Of a DNA stretch of 64,000 nucleotides, positions 1 through 11,500 are shown one piece after another. Made by a program: the position numbers and the translations under genes. Below the pieces are notes generated by a model. That model worked only from the letters and a program-made list of their open reading frames with translations. It ran no database searches and was not told the origin of the DNA. The stretch's first letter is position 1, and every line of letters begins with the position of its first letter. The stretch is from positions 6,758,001 through 6,822,000 of the forward strand of contig NC_003284.9 in assembly GCF_000002985.6 (NCBI RefSeq), written 5' to 3'. The DNA comes from Caenorhabditis elegans. Lineage: Eukaryota > Nematoda > Chromadorea > Rhabditida > Rhabditidae.

Positions 1-3000
1 TCATAGAATGATAAACTTTTTGTCCAAAACGGAATTGATTACAAAAATATGCAAACTAAATTAAAAAACAACTCACTGCGTAAAAGTTGGCAAAACTTGA
101 GAATAGGCTGAAACTTTAAACCACCTCAGCACATTTTTCGAATTGTAAAATTCAACCTTAAGGGGGGGTCACGTTGATTTTTTATAGCAGTGAAAAAATG
201 TGCTACTTCACTTTCAACTAGGAAATTGTGAAAATGGAATAAAATGTTTATAGAAAAAATCAATTTTGACTTTCGAATTCACTATTCGAATTTCTCATTA
301 AGAGTCACGAAACAAATGAAAAAATGCGGTTCGTTTAATTAAGAGAACCAAAAGAGTGAAAAAAAAACTAAAATGAGCTAGAAAAGGAACATTCGAATTG
401 ATTTAGAAACGGACTAAGACAATTTTTGAATAATTTCCCGGCGTAGAAAAACCAAGAATCATAGGTGATAGCCCTTTTGAATGATGTTTGCTTGCGCAAA
501 AACAATCCTGGGTCTTCGATGACCCATTAGTGTTTCTTATCAAGATTTCGCGGTATCTTACAAAAGAATAACAGGAGGGGTGGAGGCACTTCCCTTTCTT
601 GCAACCTTTAAAGATCGTCTTTTTTTCGTCTGTGTCTTTGAAAAGAATTGAGAAAGAACAAAAAATTGTTCTATAGACTCTTTCTATTAGAATGGAGTGT
701 AGACAGAAGGTTAGAAGCCACAAGATTGTTAGTTATGATTATACTAAATGACTGTTTTCATTCATCAGAAGATTGATCACCTCATTGATTAAGTAGAGGA
801 TGATAATCATATTATCAAAACAACAAAACATTTGCAGATGTAAGTGATTCAGGTGTTTTGGCTAAAACTACTCTAGAATGTTCACACAGTGAAAATCGCA
901 TAAAAACTGAATTGGATTTTTTTTTTGGTTCAAACAAGAGTATAACAACTCGGGCAGAATTTCATATTTCACTCAATATTTTAAATGTGATGGTTTGGTT
1001 TTTGTCACTTTTTGCAGTTAACCTCTGCCCTACATCTAAATCGTCATCGGATTTGAAACGAATGCCAATAGACACACTACCCGAACTTGCCACTTTTTGC
1101 ACTATGGTCATGTTCAATACATAACAAGTGAAAAACAAACCGGATTTGAAACAACGGACGCCAACGCTCGACCCAAATCGAGGTACGTTACGTTCTCGAG
1201 TGCTGGACCAATCAAGAAGAAGAGATGTCGAACGTTTGTCATATTTGGGAAAATCTGAAAGTTGAAGTCTGAGTAGTTTCACAAAGCAAACCCAATCAGT
1301 GATGATATTTTTCGAAACCACTCATACGTTGCTAAAATTACCAAGTATCATACGAAAGTTTAAAAGAAAACATTAGAAAATTTTTTATGTTCTCAAAAAT
1401 GACAATCTCTTAAAGAGTCAACATTTTAGGAAAATTTGGCACTTTACCAACATTGCTTTTGAAACTTCTGAAAAATCTAAAAATGTTTTTTTTTAATACT
1501 GATATTCGATTACTTTGGACTATTTATAGTAAAATTTGACAAAATCCCTCCTAATTTTGCGGCCTCTATCAGCTTTAAAATCTTCCAGATTATATGAAAA
1601 TACATTTTTATGTGACCCTACATAATATCCAAATTTTTAACCGTCTTTTAGAAAAACTTCACTAACTTTTTCCATTGCCGTTGTCTCAACAAAACGAATC
1701 GCAATGAACCGGCAAACATTAACATGTGGGATCTCTCCAGCCACCAACATACTGATTTCGTTGTCCTCGTCCCAGATTACCGGCTCCAATTGCGATACGA
1801 CTGGTTGTTGACTGAAACAAGAAACCATATTAAAGTCTAACAAATTTAACACGCACGGAAGGAAAGAACTCCCGAATCGCAATCCCGAATGAGATGTTGG
1901 AAGCCTTCTCATTGGGTGATGGGCCAAGCTGCCGAGATTGTTGGGTGCAGACAGCAGGGATCGGGGAAAGATGCCTGGAACGATCTATGTTTGTGAGTAT
2001 TGACAGCTTTTGTACTAACCAACAGTAGAGATTGTTTGTGGGTTTGATGCGTCCAGGGATTGGGTCGATGAGCTATTCCGTTGATGCAATGGTCTCATTT
2101 TTTCAATTTCAGCAATTCGGTCATTGATTAGCTTGGCAATTTTCTCGCCAAGCTTCGGAACGTCGGGATCAACAATTTTCGTTTCGAGAAAATTAACAAA
2201 TTCGTCCAAACTTTCATATTGGACTTTCGGGAAGAGAATACTTTTTGCCGTCACCATCTTAAGAGCATCATATGTTCCCATTGGAATACACGGAACATGA
2301 GGTCTTCCAAGATGATTGTCAAAACCTTCACAATCCTCTTCGTAACGAGCAAATCGCGATGCTTGTTTCCAGGTTCCGTCGTCATTGTTCACAGTGAAAA
2401 CGTCAACAACAATATGATGATCGTGTTCGGCGACAGGTGAATCTTCAAGCCTTGGCCTGGTAGGCATCGGAAGAATCACTGAATATCAATTTTAATTTGA
2501 TCGATTATCTGTTCATAATGTTTTTTGAGTTATTCTTAAATTCATCATGTATTTTTGGTGTTGAAAATAAAAAATTCTCCATGGCGATATATTTTTAACA
2601 CGTTATAGACATAGTAACACTATTTCATGTAACTTGAAGATCTTAAAAAAATTTCTCAGGCCTCTTATAAACCTTTCTATGTAGAATACTTTTATTGGAG
2701 ATTTTGTCTAAATACTCTAAAGATTCCCACGTGATCAAATATCCTATCCTAACTAACTACAGGTGGAAGACGGCCAGTGGAAAATTATTACACCCTACTT
2801 ACATGGTGCTGAAATGGCTTTGTGTCATTTTCTTTAAAAATCTTGCAAAGTTGTGTCATGATAGTTAGTCATTTTTAGCAGAAATAGGTTCAATATGGGC
2901 CGTACTCCATCTTTAAACACATACTTCACAAATGTATTAGATGGTTGGAAAAAAACCAATTAAATTTTCAAAAGTGAATATTTTTTGATTTTGAACAAAA

Positions 3001-3696
3001 AAAATTAGAACTTTTTGAAACATTCCACTATGATCCTATAATATTAATTTAAGAAAATCTTTCCATTAGAATTATATTTTTTCATGAAATTTTGCTGATA
3101 AAATTTCTTGTAAAATGGAAAAAAATTATGACCAAATCCGAGGTTTATTTTAATAGTTTTAACACAATTCATAAATTAAACTTATGAATTGAGTGTTTTT
3201 TAGGTTTTCATTTTTGAATTTTTATATTGAGGCTATTTTTAACATTATAAATTTGCTACAATCTTTCTACTCAAGTTCAATATAAATTGAAAACTATTGA
3301 TCCATGATATATAAAATTTCAAATTCAAGCTCCCTCTAGCTAGTTTTGTTTGTTCATCATCCCTGTCACACCAAAAAATACATCGTCTCTCCGTCTATGC
3401 AATCACTTTTCTTATCAGAGAGTTCTACTGGGTTGACGTGTCCCGTCGAATAATTGACCTAGTGATCTACGTCACATTTCCAAATCACAACTTACAGGGA
3501 GATTGCTCGGTGCAGTTGGTGAGAAGCGTTCCAAGCGGCGTCTTCGGAGGTGTCGATGTTTCCTCAACAAAGACATTCTCATTTTCTCCATCATCGCTTC
3601 CTAAAACATAACAAAAAATATATCCAATCACATTTCAGACAACGAACCAATAGAGAATGCTTTGTTGGAATGCCGACCAGGTGAACCGTTCGACAT
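1..3696 (-). CDS. abts-4: SLC4-family bicarbonate/anion transporter, 5' part only
   Basis: Partial gene entering from the right and leaving at base 1. Six coding exons join in frame on the minus strand: 3696-3648, 3600-3496, 2478-2020, 1974-1857, 1811-1667 and 1254-1141 (330 residues). They give the cytoplasmic N-terminal domain of SLC4 transporters. W88 begins the family block 'W+.A+..+.EED' followed by a 'RPHV' strand; 'VAGEI' matches the 'VGEV' strand; exon 6 carries 'RHLFFLIGP' and 'LGRALASVVS', matching the family's 'RFLFVLLGP' and 'IGRAIA'. The bicarbonate-transporting membrane domain lies outside the window. The start follows a TTTTTTTCAG acceptor at about 3740, a likely trans-splice site. 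A next exon near 1021-1110 is possible but its joint could not be settled. The family is secure; the name abts-4 (R03E9.3) is from memory. Confidence 0.8.
2760..2916. repeat. Degenerate inverted-repeat element (MITE-like) in abts-4 intron
   Basis: The left end begins GGTGGAAGACGGCC and the right end reads GGGCCGTACTCCATCTTTAA, its approximate reverse complement, about 157 bp apart. The internal sequence 'ATGGTGCTGAAATGG' recurs at 18881-18895 as 'ATGGTGCTAAAATGA'. The element sits in the 1-kb second intron of the transporter gene. It has no coding capacity. I cannot assign a family name. Confidence 0.6.
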
Positions 3697-6600
3697 TGTT
3701 TTCGAAATTAATTTCGGATGCAGATGCAAATAAACTAACTGAAAAAAACAGACTTGCAACCTTTAAATTAAAATAAAGAGAAAGTTTATAAAAGTTTACA
3801 AGTAAGAGTAAGTAAGAGTGTTGAAATATAGACAACCATAATTTGAGTAGAAAAAAAGCGGAAACGTTTTCAAAAGTTCTTATCACCAAATTCTTTGGAA
3901 GTAGAATTAACTCGCGATCTTCGGAGTTTTCAGCAGAGAGCAAAAAATGAAAAGATAATCAGAGAGCAGACGTGAAAGACATTGGCGAAGTTGCAGTTTT
4001 TTATCATTTTTCATTTTCTCACCATGTCAAAGACAAGTGCAGCTGATTATTTATCGTTTATTCAAACTGGAGAAGTTCTGCTTGTGAAATTTGTTTACTT
4101 ATTTTCACTTTTGCTCATCAATCAACTACTTTAACAATAAAAAAAAGGAAGAAATAAAATATGAAACAAAAGGATGTATAGAAAAATGGCAACTTTACAT
4201 AGTGTTCTAGTTGGAAATTAATTTATGAGTCTCCAAGCAACAAATGTGTTTGATTTATGGGCTTCAGAACAGAGTATTTCGTTCGGGGGAATATCATTTT
4301 ACATCACGCAGGCTTCTTTTTTTTGCTGTCAGTTATGATTGCTATTTGTATAAACATTGAGGAATAGGTTTTTAGAATGCACACATTTTGGGAAATGACT
4401 CATTTTCCTTAAATCAAAGCTGTAAATTGAATATGAATGTGTATGTTGACTCACTTGGGTACAAGCAAAAATACTGTTAAACACTATTCCCAAATATTTT
4501 GAGAATGAGAGAAACAATTTAACTGTTATCATATCTCACACATAATTTACGCACTCTTTAAAGATCTAGAAAAACACGCGCAGTGACGTTTGATCACAAC
4601 AGACTGAATTCGCGGTAACCTTGGCCCGCAGATATAAGTTGGCCCTAGAGTAACATTTTGACTGAGAGATACAAAAATGATACTCTTGCAAAAATCTGGT
4701 CCGTGACTTTTGATCGAAAATTTGGTCGGAAAAACTGTGTTTTACAGCCAGCTAAACATTCCAGTTGCTGGAAGAAAAATGATAGCGCTTCCTAATGCTA
4801 TTTACGCGGGTTTCTGTCGAAAGGAAATAAATATGAACTGTATTGACGAAAATTGTTTTTTTTTAGCGAGCTATTTGCTGTGTGAAAATTTCAGATGGGT
4901 TGAGAAAGTTCTAAGTCTAGTCAAACTCTTTTTGAATACTGTTATCTAATGCATCACTCTACATACACTGCTACTAGTTTCAAAAATCATTATTAGTATC
5001 ATTTTTGGTTTGTAAAAAAATCATCAGTTGCAAGCATTAAAGATGTGTGGAGTGAACGTCGAAATACTCTGCAATTGAAATGTTAACGTTACTAATAAGA
5101 GTCAACATTTCTTGTGTGCGTTTTAGACCTGTAATTACATCAGTTTCTGGTTTTTATTACGTAGATTAGATGCGAAATTGAGCAATTTGAAAGCTGGAAC
5201 TTTTGTAACTTAAAAAGAATCTAGGTGATATTTCAGAAAATGTTCTGAATTACAACTCACCTGCTAACTATTTATTTTTCTATTATAAATTCCCCTACCT
5301 TGAACAATAATATATGGAGCTTGCATTTACTTTGACTTGCATTGAACTCTGGATAAAGGAGTTGAAGAAACTTGAAAAGAAGCTTGAAGAGAAGAAAAAA
5401 AAGAGGTCTTAGTCAGTGCAGCTGAACCAGGACTGAAAAACAGGCCCCAGTAACGGAATTTATACGGTAATAAAGGGGGAGGAGCTCCAATGGCAGAGGT
5501 GACACGTATATCAAAAGGAATTCGTTTCAAATATGTAAATGATGGGAATTTTATGTGGATGTTCTGTTGTTTAGCAGCTGAAACGATTGCCACGAAAAAG
5601 AGCAGAAACCAAACGAAATGTCAGATTTTTCAGTGATAAATATATGACGTATAAGAATGTAAGAAAAAAGGGATTCAAACAGTATAACAGAAAAACTCGC
5701 AAATTTACAACTGTAGTCAAGAAAGGGCAACACTGGCGGATAATATTATTGTAAAGTGCAGGAAGATGGTTGCGCAAAAGAGAACATTCAAATGACAGAG
5801 TGAGGAGGAAAGAGAGCCCACCTGGCTGTAAAATGGATATCGTCTTTAGTGTGTTGTTGACGTAATAACAACTATTGATCAAAACATGGTGTTGGACAGT
5901 ATGGTGTTTTTGCTCGGCTGGTAGGGCTTTTTTCGGTATTCGCGAAAATTTGTTTCACATTTTTCAAAAAAAAAAAACGTTAACTTGCTAACTGAAATAC
6001 TCATAAATTTTTCAAATTTCAAAAGTATTTTTTTCAAAATGGCAGCGGTCAAAACATGTTTGTATGATGTTCAAAAAAAACCGAAAAAAGCGGCAATTTT
6101 TGCTTAAAAGCATATGTACAGTATTAAATAAAAATAAACGAATGGAAATAGAAACTACAACCAGTGTGCGTAAATTCAAAAGTTAAAAATGATTAGTTTT
6201 TTTCAAAAACACGTTTTAAACGTTTTTAAATTTTCTTTTTTGTTAACCTTTTTATGTTGAAAAATATTTCAAAAAAAAAATACAGTTGTGATTCCTTAAT
6301 ATCGGTGAAACATTGATACGAGCAAAAAATGCAGTTTTAAAAAATGAAAAAATATTGGCGGAAAAACCTGATAGCTGCAAGAAGTTACAAGTTTTGTTGC
6401 AAGATCTTGATTGGAGGAATTTTGAATTTTTGAAGATCATTTTCGCTTTGAAAAACTGGGTGGGAGTTTATGAAAAAAAAGCGTTAAGTATCATATTGAT
6501 GTCATGTGCTTTCTCGATGATAAACTAGCTAAACAAGCGCCTTATTTTCTTAAAGTCAAGTAGAGTGCTAATCAAACAAAAACGGAAACAAAACACCTAA

Positions 6601-8578
6601 CGAGCAGCGTTTCAAATTTACCGATTAACGCCTCTTGACGGTCTGACCTTGAGCAAAATGCAAATGAAGCTTATGACAGTGTCATGTGACAAAAACCAAG
6701 GGCGCTGAGGGGGAAAAGAGCCCGGTGTTGCGCACAGCTGATGGTCGGTGACGAAGAAAAGCGTCCCCCCTTCGCCTGGCCCTCCCTCCATGTGTTCGTC
6801 ACTCCCGCGCAATGCGTCCTCTCAGATTGCCAATAATCGATGGTTGCAAAAAACAAAATTTAGTCATTTTTGAATAGAAATCACAAAAAATCGTACATGT
6901 TGGTCTAACTTACATGTTAATATGCTTTTTGTAAAGATTAATATTCAATGATAAATCTGTTTATTTTCGAGGATTAATACATGTATTCTGTTGACCAAAA
7001 AACGAACAACTGAATATAACAGTGAGAAAATGTATTATATTTATCTATAGTGTTTTACAATTGTCCAAAAAATGCTGATTTGACCCCGCACACCTTTACA
7101 ATTTTTTTATTGTTTCGAACAAACTTTAATAGTGTATTTTTCTACTGAAAGAAAACTGAGAAAGCCCATAACAGTTTTCGAAAAACCGAAAACCCAAGTC
7201 AGCCCTTTTTTCAAAACTATGAAGAATTTAGAAATATTGAGAATAACTTTTTACAGTTCTCTTATTACAAGAGGTTTCACATCACTCAAACCTGAAACAA
7301 AAAATCTATTCACGTTAGCTAAACTCTTTCAGTCAATAAAATTTATAAATTTTCTGAAGTATACTGCATAGAAATTCTTTCACAAAATGAAGAGTGTTAC
7401 TAACATCCAAAAGGGAAACCATTTTTTTTTGAAAGTCATTAAAACTGGAGCAGCATTAATGGGGAAAGTGCTCAACCTTGCTCATGTGGTACGAATTGAT
7501 TAAATAGCGGAGTAATTTAGTTTTAATTTGATTTTTCAACTGACAAATTGTGGGAACTCACAGTTTTGTAACTCAACCACAAGATTATTTATTGTTCATT
7601 TCTTTATATGAATTTTAGGGATTTAAACATCAAGTAATACTCTAAATTAAATTTTTAAACAGTTCAAGTTTTTGAAATTTAGGCACTGTGGCATATTTTA
7701 TACGGAGAATGTTGAACACCCAGAACTTATTAAAGTTTTTTTTCAAGGCATTTTATGTCTTGAAACCATAGTGAAAACATTTGTCAGTTTAATTATTTTT
7801 ATTTTAGAACTGTTTCAATTATTCCTAGCATTGCTTAAACCAACGCCATGATAGTTCAGTGAGCTCAATGAATCATCAAAGAACCAACACCACTGACTTC
7901 AAGTACTGACCTCTTGTCATTCTATCGCAAAAAAATTTTGTTTGCCATACTGACCGCTAGATTCGTTCGTACGTTCTTAGGTTTTTTTTATTATTTTTTC
8001 GAAAAAATACTTACAGATTGTCAAAAACATTGGCAAAAAAGCATAAGGGGGTTGCAAGCAAGAAAAATAGAAAAAAGTATGATTATAATAATACCAAGTG
8101 TTTGTTCATGGCTAAGGCTGTGGGTGAAGTAAGTAAGAGGAGAATGATCGGACTTACGGTGAGGTTTGTTTCTGTGTGCGGGGGACATCGAAACCGTGGA
8201 GGACACACAGGAACATGAACTGAGGAAAAAAAGCTGACGAGAACACACCGAAAGTCGGGAATGATTGAGGGAATGAAGTTTTGAAAGCGGAAAACTGTTT
8301 TGAAGACTGTGAAGCAGAGTTGGCTCCGCCTACTTAAACATAAAGAAGCTAGAGACAACAGTCAAAGTGGGAGGAACAGAAGAGGGGCTATAATTTCCAG
8401 AAAGATGAAACGTGACGAAATGTTCTACAAATTATGACAAAAATGATTTTGTGGGGGGAGTCAATGTACAGCACAACGAGAGATTTCAGAAATAGAAGAA
8501 ATACAATTAATATGACAGCAACGATTTGAAAATGTAAAGTACAGTAATTATCAAGACCCTAATTAAAAGACGATATTG
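3697..8578. other. Intergenic region between SLC4 gene and K+ channel gene
   Basis: No protein gene recognised. It should hold the 5' leader and promoter of the minus-strand transporter gene and the 3' UTR of the minus-strand channel gene. Two stretches are less AT-rich than their surroundings, 6605-6850 and 8130-8360; read on the minus strand they are pyrimidine-rich, like nematode promoter or leader-exon DNA. ORFs here (for example 5571-5882) have low-complexity translations without splice support. Poly-A/T runs are frequent. Confidence 0.6.
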
Positions 8579-11500
8579 CTACGTCTCGCTGACGATTTCA
8601 ATGTGAATGGGAACCACGGGAGGGGATTGACATTTTGTCGGGGATCCACTGTCGGAACACTCTTCTTCTAGATCTGAGAGAGCAGTGCTGGGTCGCGTTA
8701 GGTCGCAGGAGCTGCTGAAAAAAATATAACGATTTACTACGTGGCCGTGATATAAACAACTCGGCCACCCTCATAAAATGAATTAAGATAATTTTCTGGA
8801 AAAGTTCGGCTGACCTATAAAATCTCTTTGAAGACCATTGCCGGCAAATTTCAGAAAGATCTAACGTGAAAATTCAAAACTAAATTGTTGATCGAGTCTT
8901 GCCCTTCTGGGCCACGTAGCGAAAACCGCTCTTCTGCATAATTTTTATTGTCGTAGGCGTAATTTGTTTCGCTTAGTTTTTGTTAAGTAGGAGTTCACAA
9001 GGAACGTGCAGAAAATTTCGAGAAAGGTGCAATTAAACAATTTAATGAATGCCTTATTCCACATACTAAGCTCCGCCCAAATATTGGATTTTTTTGTTGG
9101 TTTTTTTTTTTCATTTTCGGGTCCTCATGGATTTTTCTCTATATTCTTACAAGTTTCTGACAAACTAAGAACCCATTTTTTCAAGCAACATTTTTCATTT
9201 CGACAATTGTTTGAGTGGGTGCATGAACAGTTTTCCCTCCCCCACCTACGCAATACTATACCTTGTGCGACTTTTATCCATTTGATTCCGAGTTCTTCTC
9301 ATATGATTGGGTGAGGCACATGTTGACGGACATTGCACAACGATAGTTGGAGGACACAGCATTCCAGCCTCACATGTCACCGCCTGTAACTATTAGAAAA
9401 TAGAATGACAGAAATAGAATCGGCGAAATTCTTTTTCTTACGGAGTTTCTCAAAGTTTATTAAGCAACTAGAAATTTTATACGAACCTCTGTGTTGAATT
9501 TTGAATGATTATTGGAAAATACTGGGGAGTTTGATGACGATTGAAAATGGTTCAGCGGAGTTGAAGGGTAGCTGTATGGAGATGGAGATGGCAATGGAGT
9601 GGAATCAGAAGAACGATTATCTTCAAGTTTGTGTTCGTGACTGTCATGACAATAATAGTCCTTGAGCTGCAAATATTAATAATATTCAAACCAATTTCAA
9701 TTTTGAAAATCCCTACATTTGGTTTCGATGAGTAGAACTCGGCAGGGCTCATTGCAGGAGTACGAACTGGATATGTGCTGTGGAAGAGATCATAGTCGAT
9801 TTGATAAGAACCATTTGATCGTTGATAAGTAACAAGTTTACGAAACCGGTGACCCCATAGAACTTCTGATGGGAGATAGGAAGTTTTCGCTTGAGCTGTC
9901 ATTCCGGTTGATTCGACAATTCCTTCTAGGAGCACAATTATTTCAAATTGTGCAGACATCAGTGTTTGCTGATTGTAGTTGTACAGAGGGCTGCGAGAAT
10001 CAATGACGTGGCACAGAGTAGTCGGCCAGACCTGAAAAATTCCACATTGTAATACTAAATTTCAAATTATGAATGAATATGTGATAACTCATAACAAAAT
10101 TTAAAGATTGTGATCAAATCTGATTCAAGGAATTTGACTTTTGCTCGAAAAAGAAAAATCAATTGTGAGAACTTTGTTATGTTAGTTCTGTATCCCAATA
10201 ATAACACTTTTAAAAGTAAAATAAACTTTTAACCCCTGACGTGACACGAATAGGTTTCCTAAAAGCTTCAGCCCATTGAGAACTTCTTCTTTTTTCATGT
10301 TCTTTTTTCTCTTTTTCTAAATCTTCACTAGAAAAGCTTCTCTATTCCAAGCAGTTCGCCCGCTTAGACTCACTTCGAACTTCAGATTAACTCAATTCCA
10401 TTCTCTTTTTCTTTTCTTTCAATTTTCCAGTGTTTTTTGCTCATGACTCGATGTCTGAGCACTTAGACGTCCCCCGATTTTTGTCACTTACCAAGAAAAG
10501 GCGGTCGTCGTCAGCAATTGAAGGCCCCACCTTCATTTCAAATTGATGAAGGGGCTCAATCTGAATGACAAGTATTTTGATTTTAAAAATTTGAATAATG
10601 TGAAAAGTCAATAAAATATATTTTATAACTCTGAAACTTTTTACTGACCTCTCCCTCGTTGGTTTCTCGGTCCGTTATGAACTGAAGCCGTACATGGGCT
10701 TCCACTAAATGAGTATTCCGCATATCGCCAACTCGGCAGAGAAAGCAAAGCTGACCGTCACGCAAACAAATAACTGCTTTGTCACTGAAATGCGAAAAAT
10801 TACAAAACAAATTAAATTGTTAGAAAAAAAGGAATGCACCTAAATATAATAGTTTCTGCCCTCTTTTTCGGGCGTGCCATCTTTGCAAACACTATTCCAA
10901 CCATAAACGATTGCAAGAGAAGAGCACAAATGGCTTGAAGACATACAATAGCTCCTGCCAGGTAACATTCTGTTGTAATATATCTGAAAATTGACGAATT
11001 TAAGAAACTTAAATTCAGAAGTATGAAAGAGTAGCGGATATGGTCTTTTTTTAAAAGACTTTGCACAATTCAAAATGTTTCGAAACGCCTAGGTTAATCG
11101 CGGACCACAATTAATGCCAGCAGCGTATTCAAGATTCAGTTTTCCCAAAAATTTCAGAAACAAACTAATTTACCGATGACCGTAACCAATTGTATGATGC
11201 GTTTCAACGGCGAACAAAAACGACGAGTAAACGGAATCCAAATTCATAACACATGCTGTGTGATTGACTGGTGTTGGCAGTGATAAATCCCCATGAACCA
11301 ATGCAATCAGATAATACGTGGTCCCAAAAATGCTCCAACTGGAAAATGATTTTAAATAGTAATTTTTATCTTGAAAAGCTACTAATTACCTCAATACAAA
11401 CGCCGAGGCAAATAACATAAGCATCCATCGCCATTTGACATCAATCATGGTGGTAAATATATCTCTACAATGTAACACTTTATTCATTAAATTTAAAAAT

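Noticed and set aside
403..723. 106-residue minus-strand frame within the SLC4 gene span
   Set aside because: No resemblance to the SLC4 membrane domain and no splice sites in phase; most likely intron.
858..1124. Plus-strand 88-residue frame
   Set aside because: Antisense to the SLC4 exon region, no domain; the TTTTTGCAG acceptor on this strand has no partner.
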